DNA of 64,000 nucleotides, from assembly GCF_004349105.1 (NCBI RefSeq), contig NZ_SMLB01000003.1, positions 62,001 to 126,000 of the forward strand, written 5' to 3'. Both the position numbers and the translations under genes were made by a program. Below are positions 48,584-56,414 of this stretch, one piece after another. How positions within the stretch are numbered: position 1 is the first letter of the stretch; each line of letters begins with the position of its first letter. This DNA is from Jiangella aurantiaca. GTDB taxonomy: Bacteria > Actinomycetota > Actinomycetes > Jiangellales > Jiangellaceae. Under the pieces are notes generated by a model. That model made no database searches, was not told the origin of the DNA, and saw nothing but the letters and a program-made list of their open reading frames with translations.

Positions 48584-49347
48584 TCGGGGCGCTGCGGGCG
48601 GCGGTGGGATTCCTGACCCGGATCCCGGTCGGCTCGGCGCCGTTCGCCGGACCGGCGCTGGACCGCGCTGGTGCGTGGTTCCCGCTGGTCGGCGCGCTGG
48701 TCGGCGGGGTCGGGCTGGTCATGTGGTGGGCGACGGACGCGCTGGCCGGTCCGCTGGTGGCCGCGGTCGCGGCGGTACTGGCGACCGTGATCGTCACCGG
48801 CGCCCTGCACGAGGATGGGCTGGCCGACACCGCCGACGGGCTCTGGGGCGGCGCGACCCGGGAGCGGCGCCTGGAGATCATGCGCGACAGCCGGCTCGGC
48901 ACGTACGGCGCGCTGGCCCTGGCCGGCGACCTGCTGTTGCGGGTGGCGGTGCTCGCCTCGGCCGGAGCCGGGTCGTCGGGGCTCGCCGACGTCGCCCGGA
49001 TCCTGCTCGCCGGCCACGTCATCGGGCGAGCGGCGCCGCTGGTCCTGGCGGCGTGGCTGCCGCCCGCCCGGACCGACGGCCAAGGTCGGCGGCTCGGCCG
49101 GCTGGGCGTGGTGGACTCGGCGGTGGCGGCGCTCACCGTGCTGGTCGTCGCCGTACTGGCGGCCGGCTGGTGGGCGTTCGTCGTGCTCGCCGCGGCGGCC
49201 GTGCCGGTGCTCGGACTAGGCCGGGCGGCCCGTCGGCGCATCGGCGGGGTCACCGGCGATGTGCTCGGTGCCGGGGTGGCGCTGACGAATCTCGCGGTCG
49301 CGATCGCCGTCGCGGCCCTTGCTGCCCAGGAAGAGGACCTGCTGTGA
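48580..49347 (+). CDS. cobS: Adenosylcobinamide-GDP ribazoletransferase CobS
   Basis: 255 residues, GTG start. Integral membrane enzyme; TRIPVGS near the start and GALHEDGLADTADGLWGG with the metal-binding aspartates, then MRDSRLGTYGALAL. It joins the nucleotide loop to activated cobinamide as the last step. Overlaps cobQ and the following fusion gene by four bases. Confidence 0.93.
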   Translation: MIGALRAAVGFLTRIPVGSAPFAGPALDRAGAWFPLVGALVGGVGLVMWWATDALAGPLVAAVAAVLATVIVTGALHEDGLADTADGLWGGATRERRLEIMRDSRLGTYGALALAGDLLLRVAVLASAGAGSSGLADVARILLAGHVIGRAAPLVLAAWLPPARTDGQGRRLGRLGVVDSAVAALTVLVVAVLAAGWWAFVVLAAAAVPVLGLGRAARRRIGGVTGDVLGAGVALTNLAVAIAVAALAAQEEDLL

Positions 49348-51107
49348 CTGTGACTCCGTCGCCCCCGACGCCTGCGTCCGACCCTCGCTCCCGCCTCACC
49401 CCAACCGAAGTCGATCACGGAGAAAGGGGGGTTCCGAGTGCCCGGAAGCCCGACTTTCTCCGTGATCAACGGGACAGGGGGCCGTCGCGGGGGCGGCTGA
49501 CGCTGGTGCTGGGCGGGCAGAAGTCGGGCAAGTCGGGCCTGGCGGCGCGCCGGGCCGAGGCGAGCGGTCGTCCGGTCGTGGTCGTCGCGCCGGCCGTCGT
49601 CCGCGACGACGAGTTCAAGGCGCGGGTCGCGCGACACCGCGCGGACCGTCCGGCGCACTGGCGGACGCTCGAGACCTTCGACCTGGCCGCCGCGGTCGCC
49701 GACGCCGGTGCGGGGTCGTTCGTGCTGGTCGACGCGCTGGACACGTGGCTGGCCGAGACGCTGGAGTCGGCCGGCGTGTTCGTCGGCGACGAGGTGCCCG
49801 ACCCGGCGCTGCGGGCGCGCGCCGAGGACGCCGTGGTTGCGGCGCTGCGGGCGTTCACCGATGCCGTCGCCGCCCTGGACGTCGACGTGCTGGTCATCGC
49901 GGGGCAGCCGGGGCTCGGCGTGCACGCCGGCGGTCCCGGCGCCCGCCTGTACGTCGACGTGCACGGACGAGCGGTGCAGGTTCTGTCCGCGGCGGCGGAC
50001 GAGGCGCTCCTCGTCGTCGGCGGCCGTGTGGTCCGGCTCGAGGCCGACGTCACGTCCGAGCCGGCCAGGTCCGCGCCGGTGGTGGATCCGCTGTTGCGCG
50101 AGCACGGCGATACCCAGGTGCCGCCCGGTGCGGTCGACCTCGCCGTCAACGTGCAGCCGGGCCCGCCGTCGTGGCTGGCGGACCGGCTGGCGGCGGCCGT
50201 GCGCGACCTCGCCGCCTACCCGGAGGACCGCGCCGCCCGGGCCGCGGCCGCCGCCCGGCACGGCCGTCCCGCCGAGGAGTGCCTCGTCGTCGACGGCGCC
50301 GCGGAGGCGTTCTGGCTGCTGGCCCAGGTGCTCCGGCCGCGGCTGGCCGCCTGCGTGCACCCCTCGTTCACCGAGCCCGAGGCGGCGCTGCTGGCGGCCG
50401 GCGTCCCTGTCGTCCGGGTCATGCGCGACGCCGGGCAGGACTGGCGGCTGGATCCGGCGGGCATCCCCGCGGCCGCGGACCTCGTCGTGCTCGGGCGGCC
50501 GGACAACCCGACCGGCGTGCTCGATCGCGGCGAGACGGTGGCGGCGCTGGCCCGGCCCGGCCGGACCGTCGTCGTCGACGAGGCGTTCGCCGAGTTCCTC
50601 GACGATGCCGACGGCCTGGCCGGGCGCCGCGACCTGCCCGGCGTCGTCGCCGTGCGCAGCCTGACCAAGCTGTGGGGGCTGGCCGGCCTCCGCGTCGGCT
50701 ACGTCGTCGGGCCAGTCGAGCTGATCAGCCGGCTCGCCGCCGGCCGCCAGCCGTGGACCGTCAACAGCCTGGCGCTGACGGCGATCGAGGCGCTGACGGC
50801 GCCGGTGGCCGAGGACGAGCGGCGCGCCCGCGCCGGCGCCGTCGCGGAGCTGCGCACCGAGCTGGTCGCGGGGCTGCGGTCCGTCGGCGGCCTGGACGTG
50901 TGGGACGCGCACGCCAACTTCGTGCTGGTCCGCTCCGGCCGGCCCGGCCTGCGCGACCGGCTGCTGCAGCACGGCCTGGCCGCCCGCCGGGCCGACACGT
51001 TCCCCGGGCTGGACGACCGCGCCGTGCGCGTGGCCGTCCGCGACCGGGCGACGAACGAGCGGCTGGTCGCCGCACTGCGCACCATCGAGGAAGGGGGGTC
51101 GGTGTGA
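49344..51107 (+). CDS. cobUC: Fusion of CobU/CobP (adenosylcobinamide kinase/guanylyltransferase) and CobC-like aminotransferase
   Basis: 587 residues, GTG 49344 (GTG 49350 possible). Residues about 52-233 are CobU: P-loop LVLGGQKSGKSGLA near 55 and the guanylylation region RVARHRADRPAHWRTLE, then VLVDALDTWLAETL. Residues about 250-587 are a class I/II aminotransferase of the threonine-phosphate decarboxylase/CobC type with the PLP lysine (about 442) in RSLTKLWGLAGLRVGYVVG and NPTGVLDRGE. One chain could thus supply aminopropanol phosphate and activate cobinamide. Residues about 24-42, before the P-loop, are encoded by a palindromic repeat (49413-49467), an apparent insertion. Confidence 0.9.
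   Translation: MTVTPSPPTPASDPRSRLTPTEVDHGERGVPSARKPDFLRDQRDRGPSRGRLTLVLGGQKSGKSGLAARRAEASGRPVVVVAPAVVRDDEFKARVARHRADRPAHWRTLETFDLAAAVADAGAGSFVLVDALDTWLAETLESAGVFVGDEVPDPALRARAEDAVVAALRAFTDAVAALDVDVLVIAGQPGLGVHAGGPGARLYVDVHGRAVQVLSAAADEALLVVGGRVVRLEADVTSEPARSAPVVDPLLREHGDTQVPPGAVDLAVNVQPGPPSWLADRLAAAVRDLAAYPEDRAARAAAAARHGRPAEECLVVDGAAEAFWLLAQVLRPRLAACVHPSFTEPEAALLAAGVPVVRVMRDAGQDWRLDPAGIPAAADLVVLGRPDNPTGVLDRGETVAALARPGRTVVVDEAFAEFLDDADGLAGRRDLPGVVAVRSLTKLWGLAGLRVGYVVGPVELISRLAAGRQPWTVNSLALTAIEALTAPVAEDERRARAGAVAELRTELVAGLRSVGGLDVWDAHANFVLVRSGRPGLRDRLLQHGLAARRADTFPGLDDRAVRVAVRDRATNERLVAALRTIEEGGSV
49413..49467. repeat. Dispersed palindromic repeat, copy 2, inside a coding sequence
   Basis: 14-bp perfect arms GATCACGGAGAAAG (49413-49426) and CTTTCTCCGTGATC (49454-49467), with the 3' arm continuing into the family pattern. 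It lies in frame in the N-terminal region of the cobUC fusion gene, adding about 20 residues without a stop codon. Confidence 0.8.
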
Positions 51108-52174
51108 CGCCGACGGTGGAGGAGCTCATCGGGTCGGTCCTGCAAGTCGACCACGCGGCGTTCGAGCGGGCCCGCGAGCGGCACGCCGGGCTGGCCAAGC
51201 CGCCGGGCAGCCTCGGACGGCTCGAGGACCTCGGCGCCCGACTGGCCGCGATCAGCGGCCGTTGCCCGCCGCCGGTGCCGTCGTCGCCCGCGGTGGTCGT
51301 CGCCGCGGCCGACCACGGCGTGCACGCCCAGGGTGTGTCGGACTGGCCGCAGGAGGTGACCGCGGCGATGGTCGCGACCGCCGCGTCAGGTGGCGCCGCG
51401 GTGAACGCGATCGCCCGGACCGTCGGCGCGCGGGTCGTCGTGGTCGACGTCGGGACGCTGCGGCTCGGCCCGGTGCCCGACGGCGTCCGCGACGAGCGGG
51501 TGCGCAGCGCGACCCGCGACCTGGCGGTCGAGCCGGCGATGACGCTCGAGGAGTGCCGGACGGCGATCCGCGCGGGCGCCCGGGTGGCGGCCGAGCTGAT
51601 CGACGGCGGCACCGACCTCCTGGTGACCGGCGAGGTCGGCATCGGCAACACGACGGCGTCGGCCGCCCTGTTCGCCGCGTTCACCGGCGCGGACCCGTCC
51701 GACGTGACGGGGAAAGGCGCCAACCTCGACCACGGGCGGACGCCGCTCAAGGTGGAGGTCGTGCGGACGGCGCTGGCCCGGCACGCCACCGACGCCGCGG
51801 CCGGGGCACAGGGACCACTGGCAACGCTGGCATCGCTGGGTGGGCTGGAGCACGCGGCGCTGGTGGGCGTCATGCTGGCCGGGGCGGCCGCGCGGATCCC
51901 CGTCGTCATCGACGGCGTCGTCACCGGGGCCGCGGCGCTGGCCGCCGTCGCGCTCTGCCCGGACCTGGCCGGCTATCTGGTCGCCGGACACACGTCCGCC
52001 GAGCCGGGCGGGCGAACGCTGCCCGACCGGGTCGGCGAACCGGCCCTGCTCGATCTGCGGCTGCGGCTCGGCGAGGGCACCGGCGCGCTGCTGGCGGTCC
52101 CGCTGGTGCAGGCCGCGGCGCGGGTGCTCACCGAGATGGCGACGCTGGCCGACGTGACGAAGGACGCCGGCTAG
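51104..52174 (+). CDS. cobT: Nicotinate-nucleotide--dimethylbenzimidazole phosphoribosyltransferase CobT
   Basis: 356 residues, GTG in a four-base overlap. Signature KPPGSLGRLEDLG near the start, VAAADHGVHAQGVS, EVGIGNTTASAAL, VTGKGANLDH and the catalytic-Glu region RLGEGTGALLAVPLVQAA. Makes alpha-ribazole phosphate for the lower ligand. Last gene of the B12 operon. Confidence 0.94.
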   Translation: MTPTVEELIGSVLQVDHAAFERARERHAGLAKPPGSLGRLEDLGARLAAISGRCPPPVPSSPAVVVAAADHGVHAQGVSDWPQEVTAAMVATAASGGAAVNAIARTVGARVVVVDVGTLRLGPVPDGVRDERVRSATRDLAVEPAMTLEECRTAIRAGARVAAELIDGGTDLLVTGEVGIGNTTASAALFAAFTGADPSDVTGKGANLDHGRTPLKVEVVRTALARHATDAAAGAQGPLATLASLGGLEHAALVGVMLAGAAARIPVVIDGVVTGAAALAAVALCPDLAGYLVAGHTSAEPGGRTLPDRVGEPALLDLRLRLGEGTGALLAVPLVQAAARVLTEMATLADVTKDAG

Positions 52175-52178
52175 GGGC

Positions 52179-52204
52179 GGGTGTCCCGGAGGCCGGGAGA
52201 CACC
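52179..52204. terminator. Hairpin between cobT and convergent Lys-rich gene
   Basis: GGTGTC-CCGG (from 52180) can pair with CCGG-GAGACACC (to 52204) with a small bulge; no T-run. Plausible terminator for both converging genes. Confidence 0.4.
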
Positions 52205-52206
52205 TC

Positions 52207-52989
52207 CTAGTTCTGGCTACCGTCGAGGGTGCCTTGGCTGCTGTTGCTGGCGGCCGAGGCGGGCGCGGTCTTCTTCGCCGGCGCCTTCTTGGCGGTGGTC
52301 TTCTTGGCCGGAGCGCTCTTCTTCGCCGGCGTTGCCTTCTTCGCGGCCGGCTTGTCGTCACCCGTCCCGTCGGTGCTCGCGGCCTCATCGCTCGCGTCGG
52401 ACGTCGCCGCCGCAGCCGACCCGCTCGGGGTGGCCTTCTCGGCCGACTTGTCGTCGGGCGACGGCGCCGGAGCCCACGGACCCGTGGAGGGGTCGTAGGT
52501 GGTCCACTGGTCGGACTGCCCGCGCCGGCGCGCCACGGCGGCCACCGCGGCGCCCGCGGCGGCGAACCCGCCCAGCACCGCGACGACGCGGCGGCGGCGC
52601 TGCTTCTTGCGCTGCTTCTCGGCCTTCTCCGCGAGCGCGGCTGTGCGCTCGGACAGCTCGTGCGCGCGCTCGGAGAACTTGTCCGCCGCGACGGCCAGCG
52701 AGTCGGCGACCCGCGGGACGACGTCGTGCAGCAGCGTGTCCTTGGCCTGGTTGGCGGCCGGGCCCACCTTCTCGCGGGCGGCCTGGACCTTCGGGCCCAC
52801 CTTGTCGACGGCCGACTCGACCACCGGAGTCAGCCGTTCACGCGCGGAGTCGACCACCGGTGTCGCGGCCTCGCGGGCGCGCCGACCGGCTTCGCGCGCG
52901 GCCTGGCGGGCCTGTTCCGCAGCCTCCTGCGTGCGCACCTTCGCGTCCTCGGTGCGGCTCTTCCGCCGGATGCTGAATAGCCTGCTCAC
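52207..52989 (-). CDS. DUF5324-like helical membrane protein with H1-like Lys-rich tail
   Basis: 260 residues from GTG 52989 with GGGAGG 6 nt upstream. Residues about 20-135 form long amphipathic helices with repeated A/E/R/Q heptad-like pattern (AAREAGRRAREAATPVV, AAREKVGPAANQAKDTL). A basic stretch KQRKKQRRRR precedes a short hydrophobic helix VVAVLGGFAAAGAAVAAVA (about 145-163). The C-terminal 50 residues are AKK/PAKK repeats like histone H1 or mycobacterial HupB tails. Position upstream of ppiA matches the DUF5324 family of streptomycetes, but the assignment is by memory of context. Function unknown; membrane-DNA or envelope tethering is conceivable. Confidence 0.6.
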   Translation of the reverse strand: MSRLFSIRRKSRTEDAKVRTQEAAEQARQAAREAGRRAREAATPVVDSARERLTPVVESAVDKVGPKVQAAREKVGPAANQAKDTLLHDVVPRVADSLAVAADKFSERAHELSERTAALAEKAEKQRKKQRRRRVVAVLGGFAAAGAAVAAVARRRGQSDQWTTYDPSTGPWAPAPSPDDKSAEKATPSGSAAAATSDASDEAASTDGTGDDKPAAKKATPAKKSAPAKKTTAKKAPAKKTAPASAASNSSQGTLDGSQN

Positions 52990-53137
52990 GTTGGGCCTCC
53001 CTTGTCGGATCGCGTGCAGGGCCCCTGTCCCCGTCGTATCCCCCCGATCTTGCCTTACCGACGACCGTATGCCGACATACGCCACGGCGTGCGAGGATGG
53101 AGCAAATCGAGGAAATCGAACAGCGAAGGGCTTACCC

Positions 53138-53662
53138 GTGGCCGATGAGCTTCATGCCACCCTGCACACCAACCGCGGCGACATCACCGTGGCACTCCTG
53201 CCGCACCACGCCCCGAAGACGGTGCGCAACTTCGTCGAGCTCGCCAAGGGCGAGCGCGAGTGGGTCAACCCGGAGACCGGCGACAAGACGACCGACAAGC
53301 TGTACGACGGCACCGTCTTCCACCGCGTCATCTCGGGCTTCATGATCCAGGGCGGCGACCCGCTCGGCGACGGCCGTGGCGGCCCCGGCTACGACTTCGC
53401 CGACGAGTTCCACCCCGAGCTGGCGTTCAACAAGCCGTATCTGCTGGCCATGGCCAACGCCGGCCCGAACACCAACGGCTCGCAGTTCTTCATCACCGTC
53501 GGGCCGACGCCGCACCTCAACCACCGTCACACCATCTTCGGTGAGGTGGCCGACCAGAGCAGCCGCGACGTCGTCGACGCCATCGCCGCCACGCCCACCG
53601 ACCGTGCCGACCGGCCGCTCGAGCCCGTCGTCATCGAGTCGGTGACCATCACCGGCGGCTGA
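53138..53662 (+). CDS. ppiA: Peptidyl-prolyl cis-trans isomerase, cyclophilin type
   Basis: 174 residues from GTG 53138. Cyclophilin core with KTVRNFVELAKG, GTVFHRVISGFMIQGGDP (catalytic Arg), GSQFFITVGPTPHLNHRHTIFGEV. Cytoplasmic, no signal peptide. The same gene lies at this place near the origin of mycobacteria. Confidence 0.95.
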   Translation: MADELHATLHTNRGDITVALLPHHAPKTVRNFVELAKGEREWVNPETGDKTTDKLYDGTVFHRVISGFMIQGGDPLGDGRGGPGYDFADEFHPELAFNKPYLLAMANAGPNTNGSQFFITVGPTPHLNHRHTIFGEVADQSSRDVVDAIAATPTDRADRPLEPVVIESVTITGG

Positions 53663-53683
53663 GATCCGAGAGCCGGCGTTCCC

Positions 53684-54613
53684 ATGACCGGAAATGCCGG
53701 CGGTCCGGCCGAGCCTCCCGCCAGCGGCGGCTCGGCCGCACCGCCGACCTGCTATCGCCACCCCGACCGCGAGACGTACATCCGCTGCTCGCGGTGTGAG
53801 CGGCCGATCTGCCCCGAGTGCATGATCGCCGCGCCGGTCGGCTACCAGTGCCCGCAGTGCGTCGCCGAGGGGCGCAAGGGCGTCCGCCAGGCCCGTACTG
53901 TGCTGGGCGGCCAGCGGCGCGAGTCCAGCTCCAACGTCGTCACCCTCACCCTCATCGGCATCAACGTCGTCATCTGGGTGATGGGCCTGGTGATCGGCAC
54001 GCGCGGCGACTCGTTCTACGACCGCTACGCGCGCGGCGTCGGCACGAACGAACTGAGCGCCCGCCTGGGCCTCGTCCTCGGCGAGCGCAACGACCCGTTC
54101 GTCTTCGGCGTCGTCGACGGCCAGTGGTACCGGCTCGTCACGGCCGCGTTCACGCACGAGAACGTGCTCCACATCGGGCTGAACATGGTCGCGCTGTACA
54201 TGCTCGGCTCGTCGCTGGAGCCGGTCCTGGGCCGCAGCCGGTTCATCACCCTGTACCTGCTGTCGGCGCTGGGCGGCACGGCGGCGTCGCTGCTGACCGT
54301 GTCCGACCCTTATTCGCTGTCGTACGGTGCCTCGGGCGCGGTGTACGGTCTGTTCGGCGCGCTGTTCGTCATCGCCCGCCGGCTCGGCCGCGACACCGGC
54401 GGCATCGTGGTGATCCTGGGCATCAACCTGGTCTTCGGGTTCAGCGTCCCGGGCATCGACTGGCGGGCCCACCTGGGCGGCCTGGTCATCGGCACGGCGT
54501 TGGCGGCGGTCTACGCCTACGCTCCCAAGCAGCAGCGTGGTCTGTGGGCGCTCATCGGCTCGCTCGCCGCCGCCATGCTGATCACGACGGCCATCATGGT
54601 GGCCATCTCCTGA
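53684..54613 (+). CDS. Rhomboid-family intramembrane serine protease
   Basis: 309 residues. A cytoplasmic B-box-type zinc finger (C-x2-H at residues 23-26, then CSRCERPICPECM and CPQCV, about 23-62) precedes the six-helix rhomboid core. HENVLHIGLNMVALYMLGSS, catalytic serine in YGASGAVYGLFGALF and catalytic histidine in WRAHLGGLVIGTAL are present. It cleaves membrane-spanning substrates, unknown here. Starts 21 nt after ppiA. Confidence 0.92.
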   Translation: MTGNAGGPAEPPASGGSAAPPTCYRHPDRETYIRCSRCERPICPECMIAAPVGYQCPQCVAEGRKGVRQARTVLGGQRRESSSNVVTLTLIGINVVIWVMGLVIGTRGDSFYDRYARGVGTNELSARLGLVLGERNDPFVFGVVDGQWYRLVTAAFTHENVLHIGLNMVALYMLGSSLEPVLGRSRFITLYLLSALGGTAASLLTVSDPYSLSYGASGAVYGLFGALFVIARRLGRDTGGIVVILGINLVFGFSVPGIDWRAHLGGLVIGTALAAVYAYAPKQQRGLWALIGSLAAAMLITTAIMVAIS

Positions 54614-55001
54614 GCTCGTCCCGGCGACCTGACTGGCTCGGCCGGTCGGGTCGCCGGTCCACGGCACGTGGCCGAGGCTTGGTTCCGGGCCTGGCACCTG
54701 GCTCGGGTGCGGTCCTCACTCGCCCAACGGCGGATGGCGCACCCATTCGATGCCCGCGAAACCGGCGGACACGGCGGGGATCGGCCCGGCATCCGTCGGC
54801 GGGGCGGGCATTCGCTGGTTTGCCGGGCATCAGCCGGTGTCCTCACTGGCCGGGCGGACACCTCACCCGTCTGATGGCCTCCTGGTGTGCCGACGGGTCC
54901 CCGTTACGGCTCTCACGCGGGTGAGGTGTCATCCGGGGGGGTGCGTGATCGGGAGGGAGTTTCCCGCGCCACAGCAGGCAGAGCTCCCTCCGGACACTCC
55001 C

Positions 55002-55077
55002 GCGTTGATCTTGGAGTTGTTCGGCAATTGGAGGGTGAAATGTCCGATAGATGACCGAACAACTCCAAGATCAACGC
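55002..55077. repeat. Dispersed palindromic repeat, copy 3
   Basis: Perfect 23-bp arms 55002-55024 (starting GCGTTGATCTTGGAG) and 55055-55077 with a 30-nt loop. Same arm design as the copies at 35521 and 49413. Confidence 0.85.
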
Positions 55078-55203
55078 TGGCCGGGTGGCGTTCCTCGTTG
55101 GCTTGGGCCCAGGTCACACCGAGGAAGGTCGCCCGGGCACCGGCCGCCGACACCGGGGCGTCGGACGGCGCGCAGCGTCCATAGTCAACCTTCGCGTGTG
55201 CAG

Positions 55204-55277
55204 TTATCCACAGGGGTTATCCCCACTGGGGAAAATTACACACGTGTAATCACAGCTGTGCAATAACCTGTGGACAA
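55204..55277. promoter_or_regulatory. DnaA-box cluster outside oriC
   Basis: TTATCCACA (55204-55212, perfect), TTATCCCCA (55217-55225) and TGTGGACAA (55269-55277, perfect, opposite strand) within 74 bp, interleaved with two palindromes in a locally A/T-richer stretch. It lies downstream of both flanking genes, so it is not a promoter; a DnaA-titration or replication-control site is an inference. Confidence 0.6.
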
Positions 55278-55308
55278 CGGCGTCCCCGCAGCTCAGCGTG
55301 GAAAACCG

Positions 55309-55566
55309 TCACTTCCAGCGGGTGGCGGTCATGAACCCGCCGGTGATCAGGCCCATGCCGATCAACAGGTTCCAGCCGCCGAGGTCCTGGACGAGCGGAA
55401 GGTCGTCGCCGACGAGGTAGTAGACGACGATCCACACGAGCCCGACGAGCAGCAGGGTGATCATGGTGGGGACGACCCAGCGACCGGAGACCGTCGGGTC
55501 CTTGAGCTCGCCCCGCTCCGGAGGGGTGTAGTCGTCGTCCTTGCGACGGCTGCGAGACTTGGGCAC
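55309..55566 (-). CDS. crgA: Cell division protein CrgA
   Basis: 85 residues from GTG 55566 with GAGAGGAA upstream. A basic N-terminus (SRSRRKDDDYTPPERG), two transmembrane helices (about 32-52 and 64-80) and the GRWVVPTMITLLLVGLVWIV and WNLLIGMGLITGGFMTATRWK segments of CrgA. It inhibits or places FtsZ/divisome assembly in actinobacteria. Confidence 0.95.
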   Translation of the reverse strand: MPKSRSRRKDDDYTPPERGELKDPTVSGRWVVPTMITLLLVGLVWIVVYYLVGDDLPLVQDLGGWNLLIGMGLITGGFMTATRWK

Positions 55567-55649
55567 GGTCGGTTTCCTCTCGGTCTTGGCTGGTTGCGGT
55601 GATGCTCGGCTAGCGTAGTCGTCAGCAGGCCGAGTGCCCACATCGCGGC

Positions 55650-56414
55650 TTGCAGTCACGATCGTCCCACTTGGAGGTGGACACCATCAGCCGGTCGTCC
55701 GACTACCCACGGGCCTGGCGCTTCCTGGCCCCCGTGGTGCTCGCAGGCTGTGGTGTCCTGCTCATCACCAGCGCCAAGGCCGCCGACGGTGACGATCTGC
55801 GCGGCAGCGACGTCATCGCGTTCTCCGATCTGGTCCGAGCCGAGGAGCAGCGCGTCCAGGAGCTGCACGCCCGCATCGACGAGCTCTCCTCCGACATCGA
55901 CGATCTCACCGCCGGCCAAGGCACCAGCGAGTCCGCCGAGGTCGACCGCCACACCGAGGAGCTGATGCCGGAGGCCGGGCTGACCCCGGTCCAGGGGCCG
56001 GGCCTGACGGTCACGCTCGACGACGCGCCGCTGCCGAACAACCTGGGCGAGGACTCCGAGCTCAACACCGAGGATTTCCTCGTGCACCAGCAGGACCTCG
56101 AGGGCGTCATCAACGCATTGTGGGCCGGCGGGGCCGAGGCGATGACCGTCATGGACCAGCGCATCGTGTCGACCAGCACGGTCCAGTGCGAGGGTCCGGT
56201 CCTGCTGCTCAACGGCCGCACCTTCTACCCGCCCTACACCGTCAGCGCCATCGGTGACGCCGACGCCATGCGCGATGCGCTCGACACGTCGCCGGCCGTG
56301 CGTGAGTACCGCGCCTGGGCCGACCGTATCGGGCTGCACTACGGCGTCACCGGCGAGCAGAACATCACGATGCCGGCCTTCACCGGCACAGTCCAGGGAG
56401 GCAAGACGTCGTGA
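55650..56414 (+). CDS. DUF881 membrane protein
   Basis: About 254 residues. The start is uncertain: TTG 55650 or GTG 55677 are the canonical options, yet the only good Shine-Dalgarno (TTGGAGG, 55671-55677) is spaced 8 nt from an in-frame ATC (55686). A transmembrane helix (about 25-42 from the TTG) leads to a coiled coil (EEQRVQELHARIDELSSDID) and the DUF881 domain with GPGLTVTLDDAPLP, VHQQDLEGVINALWAGGAEA and NGRTFYPPYTVSAIGD. Found between crgA and trpG in mycobacteria (Rv0012); suspected envelope/division role, not established. Confidence 0.85.
   Translation: MQSRSSHLEVDTISRSSDYPRAWRFLAPVVLAGCGVLLITSAKAADGDDLRGSDVIAFSDLVRAEEQRVQELHARIDELSSDIDDLTAGQGTSESAEVDRHTEELMPEAGLTPVQGPGLTVTLDDAPLPNNLGEDSELNTEDFLVHQQDLEGVINALWAGGAEAMTVMDQRIVSTSTVQCEGPVLLLNGRTFYPPYTVSAIGDADAMRDALDTSPAVREYRAWADRIGLHYGVTGEQNITMPAFTGTVQGGKTS

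Larger units (their letters stand above)
54614..55308. other. Convergent intergenic region with repeat and DnaA boxes
   Basis: 695 bp between the ends of the rhomboid gene and crgA, with no credible gene. It contains the palindromic repeat at 55002-55077, the DnaA-box cluster at 55204-55277 and the palindromes ATTACAC/GTGTAAT (55235-55250) and CACAGCTGTG (55251-55260). The part from about 54620 to 54990 shows nothing recognisable. Confidence 0.7.

Noticed and set aside
47763-50972. 1069-codon minus-strand ORF opposite cobQ-cobS-cobUC
   Set aside because: Shadow of overlapping cob genes; no recognisable family.
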